From Polytrichum commune (taxonomy: Eukaryota > Streptophyta > Polytrichopsida > Polytrichales > Polytrichaceae), in the NCBI GenBank assembly GCA_950295325.1, contig OX485804.1:29886001-29950000 (forward strand): DNA of 64,000 nucleotides, written 5' to 3'. Positions 44,839-58,300 of the stretch are shown piece after piece. Under the pieces are notes generated by a model that made no database searches, was not told where the DNA came from, and was given only the letters and a program-made list of their open reading frames with translations. How positions within the stretch are numbered: position 1 is the stretch's first letter; every line of letters begins with the position of its first letter. The translations under genes were made by a program, and so were the position numbers.

Positions 44839-47800
44839 ATGGCGGAGAACGAATGGATTAACGGTTACCTAGAAGCCATTTTGGATGCAGGTTGATTGAA
44901 GAACCCTAATTTGTTTGTTTTGTTAATATGTTGTCTCACAATGTGGCTAAGTCATTGTTGTTTAGCATGCATATGGCAAACATAGATTGATTGTGGAAGC
45001 TCAAAGTGATGGTCAATTGAAGGGATAGTCAAGCCAAATTTCACTGCCCTTGTTGTGTAGCATCATGTGGCATATACAAGAAATTGTAAACGCACCAAGA
45101 TATAAAGATTGTCTTGAACAATAGAAAAAATGCACGAAATGCTCTGAAGTTTGGTTCCCTTGCATGCATATGATATATCATGTAAGACCCATCATTACAT
45201 TATTATATTGATGATGTGATTTGTATCTAAATTTAGGAGAAAGGATCGACCCTGCACACCATGACATGCATGCATTGGAGACGTCAATGGCTGCAAAATA
45301 CTTTGTGGAAGAGGTCGTAGGCCGCGATGAGTCTGCTTTGTACTCAACATGGATACAGGTGTGTCATATAGATGTATTCGACATACTCAACATTTATGTT
45401 GATGAATGTTACAAGATTTTTTGCATAACACTTTTGAGGAGGTCTTTGAGTAAAATGTAAGAGCTACTTCTTTGAGGTATAGACAATGGATACTCCGTGT
45501 GGATTTGTTTTGCTCATCTCCTTGAGTTTCATTCTGCAATTGAGCGTATGTTGACACCCTCACATCCTAAGATAAATAACAATAAAGTGAGCTTACCAAT
45601 AGCCTAATTCTGGAGATTGGTTCTTTGAAAAACATCATCCCCAACATTTTTGAGATAAGTTATGTGGAAGTGGATGAAATTCTAATATGTTGTATTGTAT
45701 TTTCATCCCACTTATGCTCAACATGATCTTCTATGAATCTCTTAGGCTACAGCAATGAAGAACACTAGAGATCGAGGTGGCCGCCTCGAAAATCTTTGTT
45801 GGAGGATTTGGCAAATTACTCGAAAGAAAAATGAGGTGTGCAATCACAACTTTATTCTTATAATCTATTTAAGCTTTGGCCTTCTAAATTAGGCATTTTT
45901 TTGTGTCCAACCATCAACAATGAAACCTTTTGTTATATGTATTAAGGAAGTCTATGATGGTTTAAGGGAGGAAGTTAAGTTAGGCATACCTTATGTATGT
46001 TATTTTACGCAGGTACACACATAAGACTTGCTTTGCTTTGACATGATAAAGTTCAATGGACATATCACTTGTCATGATCTCAAAAAATTTATGAATTTGT
46101 CATCTCTGGGTCGCACGATATGCAATTTTTTCATTCTACACATTGAAATTGGGTATTTTGAGAGGAGTTATGAATAACATGCATATTTATAGATTTTAAA
46201 ATAAAATTGATTACCATTCCTAGGATACTCTATGGATATTCTATAAATAAGTGTTTACTTCTATTTTATAAATCTTAGGTCCAAAGGAATGTATGGGACC
46301 CTATTATTGAATCCCAAGGGTTTTTCTAACACCTCTGTGGTGAGCACATGACACTGTCAATCAACTTCTTCTTCAGGACAATATGAATGGCTGACCTTTG
46401 TGTTAAAGGGTTGGAGATTGGAGTAGTATAGTCAACCAGATAGTTCCATTTTCTATTTTAATGGTATGGAATAATCATCTTCCACTTATGTTAGGCATAA
46501 ATAAAATACACATAAATAGTTGTTGACCTAAAACCCTTCAATCTATTTGGATGCCTACTGAACCCAAACATAATGCTCTAAACCCAATTGCTCTTGCGAA
46601 AATGGCTATTGTACATTCCAAGAATTAGAATTGGATACAAATTCTAGTGAAAGGTTGAGTTTGGATAACAATAATTACGTACATAGCAATTGCAATTGAA
46701 TGATAGAGACAAAGCTTGTAGATGCAATGGGAGGATGCGAAACATTTGGCAAGGCGACATATGGAGCGAGGCCAAGCTCATTTAGCAACCACCAATGACA
46801 TCAATTCTGAAGAGTGTTCATTAGAAGAAGGGCAAAAGTCGGAGCAATTCTTTGATACAAAAACACACATCTCACCAACTACTCCCCGAGATCCTCAACT
46901 AGGCAATGATGAAAATAACCCCGGCTTGCTCTCCAACCAACAACAATTATATATTGTTATGATTAGGTATTAGAGGCAATGTCATGTGCCTTTCTTTTAA
47001 TTTATTGTCATGTAGTCAATGTTTCCATACCAACTCAATTATTCTTTATAGTTTTCTTTCTTAGATTGGTTTTTGTTGAGAAAGGTGTGTTTGACATCAT
47101 AAATTTTGACTATATATATATTTATATATATATTTATATTTGTAAGCCAATTTATATTATGTGGTGTTGATCTACCATCAACATCTAACAATAAATTTGT
47201 CAAATTTTAGTTGACACAATCCTATTGGTCAAATGCTATTGTCAAAGTTGTCAGTGTGTTCTATAAGATAATAACGTTTCTAGCTTTGGAAAGATAATCC
47301 ACCTAATTTTTTTGGATTAATATACAAGTATTCTAGATTCTGGGTGGTTAAATTTTTGCTAATGATTCTATGTTTCCATAGCTTGCATGGTTTGGTCCGT
47401 GGAGAAAATATGGAGTTAGGACGTGACTCGGATACAGGTGGCCAAGTAAAACTTACAAATTGCTCACAACCGTTTGTTGTTGGAGTTTTTATGCCTAAAT
47501 GCAGCCTTAATTCTTGTTTGAAAGCTAGGTTTCTAGTAAATGAGCTTCATGATCAACCCAAAGTGTAATAATTTGTCACCACATGTAATTGTCATTACAC
47601 GTGATGAGCATAGTTTTCAATGTTTGTTGTGAAGAAGAATACATTCAGAGATTTAGATATGTGTATTCTTCCATGTTTGAATAAAACTCATACTCTCTTG
47701 TAATTGGCAAAAACGAGTCAATGAAGGATGTTACATTCATGATCAACACCAATATTTTATTTAGTCAAGTGCATGAATAGTTTTTTACAATGCACATGAT

Positions 47801-50800
47801 GACTTTGTAACAGGTGAAGTATGTGGTGGAACTTGCTCGAGCTTTGGCATTGATGCCCAATATTTATCGAGTAGATCTCTTGACTCGTCAAATATGCTCA
47901 CCAGATGTAGACTCAAGTTACGGAGAGCCAACTGAAATGTTGACTGCGGGTTCATATGATGAATCTCAAGAAATTGGAGAAAGTAGTGGAGCATACATTA
48001 TTCGCATACCTTGTGGACCCAAGTACAAAAACGTTGCCATAACATGATTCAAGAAGTTCAATATATTTTGCGGGCTCTTAGAATTGAATGGACTTATAAA
48101 CACACCTATAATACTGTTAGAAATTGAATGGTGTATATTGATTGATAGGTGTTGCCTTGTATTTACGTATTGTGGCACGTGTGTATTAATTTCTTGAAGA
48201 TAATTAACCCTACAATCATAGGTCACCTCATTTGTAAGCTCTCAAGATTGAAAAAAGTTGGCCTAGTCAATATAAATCCCTTGCCTTCCCCCCTCCATCC
48301 CTTTAAGGTAGACCTATCCAAAACCAACATAGACTTCAAAACCAGACACTATAAACTATTGTCATACATTTGAAACCCCAAACATATGATTATGGTAGAA
48401 AGATGTGTTGGTTTCAAGTTCAATATTGGTTTTGATTATACATATCTTAGTCAAGATGAGATCAAGATTCATGTTGGTTGGTTCAGTCCACTTCCTTTGA
48501 TGTCATAGAGCCCTTCATTGAAACGTGTCAATAGTTTGCAAGCAAAGTGGCTCTTCATTCATGTGTGCAACCTAAAGAAAAAACCGGTGTTTACATATAT
48601 ATTCAATATCCCGATAAAAAAATCTTGAACAAATTAATGATCACATTGTGAATTCATGACATGATCAACAGAGACAAATACATCCGCAAGGAATTGTTGT
48701 GGCCATATGTTCAAGAGTTTATCGATGGAGCTCTCACACACATCGTGAACATGGCGAAAGTTTTGGGGGAACAATTAGGTGGTGGGGAGCATGTTTGGCC
48801 GCACATCATTCATGGACACTATGCGGACGCCGGTTATATTGCCTCCTCGCTTTCGGGCTCCTTGAATGTACCCATGGTTCTCACCGGCCACTCCCTTGGG
48901 CGCAACAAGTTGGAGCAATTGTTGAAGCAAGGGAGGCAATCGAAAGACGACATCAATGAGACATATAAAATAATGCGGCGAATCGAGGCCGAAGAAATGT
49001 CTTTGGACGCAGCCGAGTTGGTGATAACAAGCACCAAACAAGAGATTGAGCAACAATGGGGCTTGTATGATGGATTTGATGTGAAGTTGGAGAAGGTGCT
49101 TCGGACTCGCATCCACCGGGGGCTAAGTTGCCATGGTCGTTTTATGCCTCGGATGGTGGTATGTGCCTCACGCACACATGCAATCATTGGGAGCCGCAAA
49201 TAGTGTGTGGAATTTCAATATCCCGTATCATGAGTTGGTTAATTGATTTCTTACAAACCTCTAGATCTGTATACATTAACATTGATTTCAATCACATCGA
49301 ACTGCAACATAGAATCAATGTCTATCAAATATAGGGTTTGTATTTGAGAAGAAAAAAAGTATGAATGGTACTTTCCAGATCTAGGAGGTGAAATGTGGGT
49401 TGTAGTATTGTTAGAATGCTAAATTAGCATGAAAATTTTATGAATCCTAAAGGATATGTAATGATATGAACTCACTTTTGAACCTAGCCGTTTGCACTTT
49501 TAGAGTATGCTTGCAAGTGACAAACATGTTCTCAAGAGAGCCATCGGTTGCAGGTCATACCTCCGGGCATGGATTTCAGCAATGTCCATGTGCAAGATGT
49601 TGATGGAATGGAGAATGATGTGGACAACGCACCTTCCGAAAGCTTCGATGGAACATTAGACACATCATTAGGAGCAAATCCTTCAATTTGGGATGAGGTA
49701 GGTTCGACATAAAATTCTTGATAGTGTTGGGGTGACCCTTTTGCCATCGACTTGGATCCTTATGTATTTTATATAAGTTCTATGATGATTTTGTGATTTT
49801 TTTTGTAAAAGTGCTTTAGTTAACAATGAAAATATTTCAAACATTGTTAAAATATGGTGGATTTATGTAGGGTTTGCGGTGCGGTGCGTTATGAACTCAT
49901 CTTTTTCAATGTAGGTATAAGTAGGGTTTAAATGACATGAATGAGCTACATTTCCGAGACTTAATCTTGACTTGGTGAGAAATGGTCCATTATTCTTGAG
50001 AATGAGGCCCATCAAGGGATCCCTTCCATAAGGGCTAATTGATATTATAGTGAGAAATTAGACTACATTTTGAAATTTTGAAATTTTTGCCCAGTGATTT
50101 TAGTTGTCTATGCGTTTTTTGCGAGAGGAGTTTGAAGGATAGTTCTTTGCCAATCTATCCAACAAATGGCCATCTTGTGATTGACGATTGAAGGGTAATT
50201 GAACAGATTATGCGTTTCTTGACCAATCCGCACAAGCCCATCATACTAGCACTTGCACGTCCGGATCCAAAGAAAAACATTACCACATTGTTGAAGGCAT
50301 TTGGAGAGTGTCGGCCATTACGGGAGCTAGCCAATTTGGTACCACCAATCAATTCCCCTTCTAGATTAAATGGAAGATAAATTATATATCAATACATTCA
50401 TGTTTGTCCAACACTCTTTATATTTCTAATTTTTTCTGATAGGATTCAATGTTATGCAGACACTGATAATGGGGAATCGAGATGACATAGATGAAATGGG
50501 TGGAAGTGCCATGGTTCTTACAAATGCACTAAAGCTCATTGACAAATATGACCTATATGGTCAAGTTGCATATCCGAAGCATCACAAACAATCAGATGTG
50601 CCTCAAATCTATCGTCTTGCTGCTAAAACAAAGGTATTATGTGTGACCATTTTACAGGCATAAAACACTCTTAATATACACAATTTGATAAACAAAACTT
50701 TTGCTTACAAGATCTCTTCTCTCAAGAATTTGATTAGTAACACAAGTGTTTGAAGTGAACATCCCATGGAACAGAAGTGGACCAAGTGAAATTATGCTTA

Positions 50801-53800
50801 TTTTTGGGTTAAGAACACAAAGGAAATGATGTAAATACTCATTCCAATCAACTTAGGTCAACATGCAACATGGAAATTTCATTTCTTCAATAACATGTGG
50901 TCCACCTAAATTATATTTTGAAAAGAATATCATTTGTTCAGGGAGTATTTATCAATCCGGCCTTGGTCGAGCCATTTGGTCTAACTTTAATTGAGGTACA
51001 AGACAAGACATCTCATGAACCCTCATGTTTCAAATTTGCTTAGCAACTTGCATTTCAAAGCATTCATCACCATAATGATTCAACATTTGCATCATCTATC
51101 CTCATTGATTTAGTCGATTAGACTTCCATTTGTTTCAAAACATCCTAGTACTGCCCGCAACATTGTTATGTTCATCAAATTGCAGCACGTTCAAATTGAT
51201 CCATGATATGGAAAATTGATCTTATTTGGATTAGGCCGCTGCACATGGTCTTCCAATAGTAGCAACAAAGAATGGAGGTCCAGTCGACATTCATAGGGTA
51301 TGAATACCCTACAAACTCAACACCAAGATTTCTATTTTGGGTCTTTTCTCTACATTCGCTTCCTCCTCTATCTCCTTACCCTACTAAAGTTGCTCACATA
51401 TTCAAGTGACATCATGGTTACAAAGTTGTCTCTAAATTTTTTGCCATGCATATCATACCACTATTAAGCTTTGTAAGAGTGTTTTATGAGACCTGAAATC
51501 AAAAACACTTTGATACAAGCATCAAAAGTACCAATATAAGAAATATGTTGTGCAATCTCAAGCCTTCGATTCAAAATCCATGAAATCAATTTTACATCTC
51601 ACGAGCATCTCATTCGACTATGTTCAACATTCATTCCAAACATAACATTATTCAACCGCGTTTGTACGTTGGTTGGGGCGGCGAATAAGCGAGATCCTAT
51701 ATAAAATTACACTTTGTTTATTCTCTCAGCACAGCAGATCTAGTCTACTAAACTCGGGTGAAGCAGTACCACTAATATTATGAAAATGAAACCATTGATA
51801 GCTACTAAATAATTTTATGGAAACGACGGCCCTAATTCCTGAAGTTTTTTATGTTGGGTCGACAGAGGAAGAGGCCAATGCAATGCAATCCCAAAGCATA
51901 AGGATGTTATGATGTCATATGTCTTCATAGAGTATCAAATAATGTTGTTTGATTTGATTGGGTTTCTTTCTCAAGAACACAATTGTGGGACAATTGGTGC
52001 AGATGTTGAACAATGGACTTCTTGTGGACCCACACGACCACAAAGCCATATCGGCCGCATTATTGAAGCTCGTCTCAGATCGCAGCTTGTGGCATGATTG
52101 CCGGAAGAATGGCTTGAAGAACATCCACCTATTCTCATGGCCCGAGCACTGTCGCAGTTACCTCGCTCGCATCGCTCTGTGTCGACTGCGGCATCCACGG
52201 TGGGAAATCGAACCCAAAACATGCGACGAATCTGACGAACTCGATTCGCAACCCGGCTCGCTTTGTGGGGATAACGATTCTCTCATCAGGCTCTCGGTGG
52301 ACGAAGACTTCTTCCCGGCGACGAGGCACTCGGTGGATGAAGAGGAGTTTCAAACAACCTCCACGTCGCTCGAAAATCTGGACAACATGCTCAAGAGCTC
52401 GCAAACGAAGCAAACAGCGGAGCCCAGAAATGAACACGAGACGCGGAAGCAAGAAGGAGTCGATTCCAATCTTCCAAGAAACAGTAGCCTCAAACCTCTT
52501 GTGTCGATCAAGATACCCCAATTCATAATCAAGAAGCGTAGGAAACTTGTGGCATTCGCACTCGACAATTACGATACACCTGCCCAGAAAACTACGCAAA
52601 TAGCTATGAAGGCCATCAAGAACATTCTGAAGGCCATCCGGCAAGGGAAAACGCGGACCACGGGTTTCATCATTTTGAGTGCGCTTACGGTCACCGAAAC
52701 GTTGGCCATGTTCAAAGCGAACAACGTCACCCCTCAAGATTTCGACGCCTTGATTTGCGGAAGTGGAAGCCGGCTTTACTATCCCCGAGACTCGGTGTTC
52801 AAAGAAGAGAACTTTGACCTCGACTACCAACACCACATAAACTATCGGTGGGCGTACACCGGCCTCCGCAAGACCATGCCACAGTTGATGTCACCCGATG
52901 AAGACCACTTTGCGAGTAAAGGCGAGCGGCATATTCTTGTTGAAGATCCCGATCGGTGCAATTCACATTGCCTTGTGTTTAATGCTACCGACATAACTCT
53001 CGTACGGCTCAATCTCCATACTCTTACATCCGATTGAATTCCGAGTGATATTAACCATCATGGCATAAGATATTTATCTCGATATTAGGGTTATCCTTCA
53101 ATTCAGCCGGAGTTTCGGTCGAGAGTCGGTTGTTTTGCATACAACACCTTCCATGTTCGGTAAGTTTTCGGTGCATGCTTGCGGCCGGTGTGATTTAAAA
53201 TGAGTTTCATCCTCAATGAGCAAATTTAAAATCTTCTTTGTTCAAACATGCACCGAAAACTTACCGAGCATGGAAAGTGTTGTCTGCAAAACAACCAAAT
53301 CCTATCTAAAACTTTGGTTGAATTAACAGATTACTTTGTTGTATGACATACCTATGCCAGATCAGCGAACTCTTCTCAAAAAGTTGGATATTATATGCGG
53401 TGTGTTCATTGTGGTAGTAGTAGATATGGTGATTTATTGATAGATTTGTCTCGTGGTTGTGATTGAGTTACTTAGGCACCGTCTATTGATGAGCTACGGC
53501 GACGACTTCGAATGCGGGGCCTTCGATGTCATGTTGTATACACCCACAATGCCACGAAATTGTTTGTGTTGCCGCTATTTGCTTCAAGAGCGCAAGCATT
53601 GAGGTGAGCAATGCATCTATAATGCACGCTTTTTTTATTTCAATATATGTAATGGTTTGATAACAATAAAAAAATTTACATGAGCACATCAGCATATCCA
53701 AGTAGGAGGAACATAAGAGTTGAGGTTGGTAATCATAGAGTCAAGGTAAATATCTTCTTCTTTCCTGAAGTGAAAGTCATAATTGACATGTAATAAGTTA

Positions 53801-54952
53801 GTAATCTTTTAATTATGTATACTTTAGACTTGGATACATTGGATCTATTATAGGTCACAATCTACATGGAGGGTTTAAGAATACTTCTTTACAATTAAGC
53901 TAAAAGTGATTAAAATGATTCTATTTGAAAATAACCCCTTAACAATAGACATCATCACTATTGCAACTTATAGATAGATAGATAGATAGAGCTTGTATAA
54001 ATAACCTAGACCCAAATATATAACTTACATATCTAACCACCATTGTTACATATGATGTTATTTTCATTTCTTATTGTTAATAGGTTGTGGCAAATGTGGA
54101 TTCAATATTAAAATAAAATATTATTTCAATGTTTGTTTGGGGTTTGCACCAACATTGGATTGATATAAAGGTGAATGCATGGTGTCAATGCACAATATCA
54201 ACATTGGTACAAAACAACCCACCCAACCATTAATAACACTATAATACCAATCAAACATGGATACTTGTGATGATCACAAGATGAGAGAATCTTTATATAC
54301 CCAAGCTATTATTTTGGCCAATACCATCCTAGTACCATATTGATACTACAGTAGTTTTACCTGGGCATAAAAGTACTTGAATGGTAAGTAGACCCAAATG
54401 GCATCAAAACAAAAAAATATCCTCAAATACCAATACCCTGCTTGTTTCAAATCAATGTAAAATCCTTACTATATATACACGAGTGGTATCACAAAAATAT
54501 GATAACTGTGCAACAATTGTTCATGCAAATCGTCACAAATTTTGTATAAGCACAAACTTGGGTTGATGCAGCCAGACCTTGGCTTCGAGCTGAACATGTC
54601 AATACCCATCTGCAGGTTCTTATTTGTGAGGTGGGGATTGAGTATAGCTAGTATGTACGTAGTAGTCGGAGAGACTGGAGATACAGATCGAGAGGATTTG
54701 CTCGTTGGGATACACAAAAAGGTCATTCTGAAGGACGTGGTAAATGTGGAGAGCTCCGAGAACAAGCTTCAAGGGCATGGCAAGTTCCACTCAAGAGACA
54801 GCATCAATCATATTTCATCCACGTCAAACATACCAACACTCGAGGCTTCCAACTGGACATCGATATTGGGCAAGCTCGAAACACTGGGACTCGTGGGAAA
54901 CATTGAAGCAAAAGTGTTGAACCTCGAACTTGGTTCTCAGCCTGTATTGTAA
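44839..54952 (+). CDS. SPS: Sucrose-phosphate synthase, complete
   Basis: Makes sucrose-6-phosphate from UDP-glucose and fructose-6-phosphate in the cytosol. Fifteen exons: 44839-44890, 45237-45358, 45746-45835, 46722-46966, 47382-47445, 47814-48022, 48672-49158, 49554-49697, 50207-50338, 50460-50633, 50942-50995, 51235-51297, 52003-53001, 53476-53603, 54616-54952. All GT-AG junctions keep phase, giving 1099 residues. The start matches the family ([18 protein letters not shown]). Key motifs: [20 protein letters not shown] (~170-190), [79 protein letters not shown] and EPFGLTLIE (the E-x7-E pair, residues 583 and 591) of GT-B glycosyltransferases. From about residue 790 a sucrose-phosphatase-like HAD domain follows (LDNYDT at 799-804), which is non-catalytic in plant SPS. 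The usual R-x-x-S light/dark phosphorylation motif before QLYIVMISLHG is missing. Confidence 0.96.
53101..53323. repeat. Family B copies as an inverted pair in an SPS intron
   Basis: The arms 53101-53181 and 53243-53323 (81 bp each, about 80% matching in reverse complement) both carry family B wording: GGTTGTTTTGCA, ACAACAC, TTCCATG and CGGTAAGTTTTCGGTGCATG. They lie in the SPS intron between exons 53001 and 53476 and could fold into a long hairpin in the pre-mRNA. Confidence 0.8.
53970..53991 (+). repeat. (GATA)n microsatellite
   Basis: TAGATAGATAGATAGATAGA within the last SPS intron. Confidence 0.9.
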
Positions 54953-55394
54953 GGTTATGCGCGGTCATCATTGGCTCAGAATATGATCTTGAGAAGAGAA
55001 CTTGTAAATATGAAACACAAGAGTTCAGATAAGTACCTGCAGTGAGGATCACCTAGTAGTGTGACACAAAGTCACATCAAGCAATAAAGTTGTTGGATCA
55101 TTCTTGCAACTATTATTGTAAAACTCATCACTCACTATATATGCTAAATATTGATTGCAATCAACCAACACAGGCTTAACACACAGCAGAGTGAACAGGT
55201 ATCTACTTAAGAGACACAATATGCACTCATCATGGTGAGAAAGAATCAATGGCTTTCCATTTCAGGCGTTAGAATATTCCAAGGTCGATAATGACCAACT
55301 TTTGATTCTAAAATTAATCTATTTACAAATGCGGTCCCAGCTTTGCATTTGACTAGCCAGCCCTGAAGTCGTTTACTAAAGAGACTTTGTTGCC
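54953..55394. other. Convergent 3' region between SPS and TGD3-like
   Basis: Only 442 bp separate the two stop codons of genes that face each other. Both 3' UTRs must lie here and may overlap. No other gene is seen. Confidence 0.6.
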
Positions 55395-58300
55395 TTAATA
55401 CCGTATTGGACCAAGTAAGGTTCCATCTGCAAACTGCAAAGGGCGACACATTCCGTGGTTAGGATTGGAAAAGTTCACTCAATGTTCGTAAATTTTTAAG
55501 CTTGCAACTAGTGAAATCAGTAATATACATCAGAATGAGTGTCAAATGCCATGATACTCACAAAAAGGCGGATGCTCCCAAGCTCAGTGTTACTCATAGT
55601 CTACCACAGAAAACAGACACTGCATCTACAGAGATTTCAAATTCATACCTGTCTTACTATCGGATTAGTAGATGTGTCAAACTCAGCAGTGGTGCCTTCC
55701 CATACAACTTCACCTTCATGTAAAAAAAGTATCCTGCAGCATTGTGACATGAGACAACGGAATACACAAGTTACTTTCCTGGATGGGGGATTTATTCCTT
55801 TGTATCATGCAGAAAAGGATGCGTTCTTGCAGACAAAGAACTTCAATGGAGATGGTGAACCGAAATTGCGTTATAAAGCCTCTGTGACACCAAAGCTGCA
55901 CCACTCACACACGTATTGAGAAAACTGAAATGCACGTTTAACATGGACAGAGTGATTATGCACCTGTCAACAGCTCGACGAATAGTGCTATGTTGATGAG
56001 TAACAACAATGTATGAGGCTATGGTTCCAGGCTTCCCCTGAGCATCATGGCCCTTTATATGAACTGAACGTATCAAATCCTCAACAACTGTAGAAGCAAT
56101 TGGGTCCAACCCTGCTGTTGGCTCATCGTACATAACCAGCTGCAGCCACAACCCCCTCGTGAGTATATTCAGCATCAAATAACTCCTGCAACCTTATATT
56201 CAATTCCATTAATGGAGGAACAACAGACTTCAGAACTAGTGACATTTCATATGTTCCCAGGTCCGAGTATTAAACTTTGATGTATATTGCATTCTGTCAC
56301 ATGATTTACAAGAATTTATGCTGAGTAGAATGAGGGGTCTGATCACCTCTTGTTCAGTTTGTCCTGGCTTATCATCAGAGATGATAGCCCGAGCCAAAGC
56401 TACCCTCTTCTTCATGCCTCCTGATAACTCTGAAGGTAGTCGCTCCTCAACATCCTGATTTCATCACAAAAGAGCATTCCCCACACCAAGAAGCATCGAT
56501 TGAGAACAAACAACACCCCTTGCCCAAAAAAAACGATATTGGTAATTCCAATCACTGTCAGCAAACTCCATGCATGCTATATGCCAAACAACTGTTTAAT
56601 TGGTGAGAAGTGGTAAGCAGACAATTACCTTTAGACCAACGGCTGCTAGGCTCTCTCGAACAAGCTCAGCTATTCTTTCTTGAGACAAATTTGAATGCTC
56701 ATACCTGAACATCAAGCAAACTTGACGATTAAAAGATGGGTCCTGGTTCGTGTACACATAAAAGTATAAGTATCAATAAGTCTACCTCGTAAGCTGATAG
56801 TACTGCAGATGGAGGATGGAGTATGCACTGTCATGAGATCATAAATTTGAACATCTCTTCAAAAAGTAGGACTGCAACCGCCTTTCAAATATAGATAGTG
56901 CAAACATATTAAACTGATGCCGTGATGATGTTCTACACAATAATAATAGGATCAGTTTATGTAACTCACAGGCCAGTAGCGCTAGGTCTTCAATGAAAGC
57001 CACTAAAAAATAAGCACTATTGACTTACTACAATGTCTAATACAAGAGGCTTCAGTGAATGTCTGATTTACATACTGATAACAGGGACAGACAACGCAAG
57101 AAGGCGGGATAAAGGTGCATACAGCATAAAGCCAACATTCTCCCGAACGGTCAATGAATCAAACAGTGCCGCACTCTGGAAAACCTACATCCCAGGACAT
57201 TCAGCAAAGGGTGAGGGAATAATATAATGTCCATCCTTAGATCATTTTACATGTGTCCTGTCCTAGGTATAGTGAAATACAAAACCATTTTATTGTCACT
57301 TCAGCAAGTCTTCCACATTTCAAACATTAGGATCAACGTGCTTAGCAGCCTACGACTATTGCAACTTAAACCCAGGTGCATACATACAGTTAACCCCTGG
57401 GTGCATACCTTAAATTATACTATACAATGTCGGCTTGCACTTTAGACTTTTCCAACATGTTAGTGCTATTTCAATCCAGATCAATGTGATCCTTTGTAAA
57501 GTCAAATGCCATTGACCAAGAAAATTACTTTAATGATGACCAAAATGTATGGCTACTTCTAGCATTCAGAGTTCAAATCTTGAAATGGTTGCAAGATAGA
57601 ACGCAAATACCCACCAGACCGATCCGGAGGCCAGAAAGTTCTTCATCACTGATGAGACCCTGTCGCTTCTTTCCACAAATGTAAACTTCACCCTGAATGA
57701 TACCACAAGCCATAAGGTCAGCCCAAGACTGCTCGCTGCTAAGAAGAACAGAGAGAAACTATGAATTATCAAAACAGACAGTAGCAAATTCAACCTTGTT
57801 TCAGCTCACAAACATTAAGCACTCAGAATAATCTGATAATGTGCAGCACCTTATCTGGAGCCAGCAGACCAGCCATGATTCGAAGAACTGTGGACTTCCC
57901 TGTGCCTGATGGGCCAATAATGCCCACTGCTTCCCCATGCCGTATCTAAAAGTTCAGCCAAATCCAAACAACTTATCAGCCCTCCCATTGATAAGCCCAG
58001 AATGGTGCTATAACTTGCTCGTGTCAGAGTCCAATAACCGTGCATAATATGACTTACAAATTTCTCAAATCAAAATTATTCTTCAGAGCACCGTAAATAC
58101 AAATCCTACCATGATAACCCTTCTTTTACACAAAAGGTGGAAATTGCAAGCTTACTTTAAAGCTAGCACCTCTCAAAATGTGCTTCTCCCCGAAGGACTT
58201 GTATACATTACGACATTCAATTAGGACTTCTGCATCCTCATCATTATCTGCTGTTGATCTATGCCTTGCAGCATCATCCACTGATGGATTATGCTGTCCC

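Noticed and set aside
52135-52836. 233-codon - strand frame
   Set aside because: Antisense shadow of the large SPS exon 52003-53001, with no family motif.
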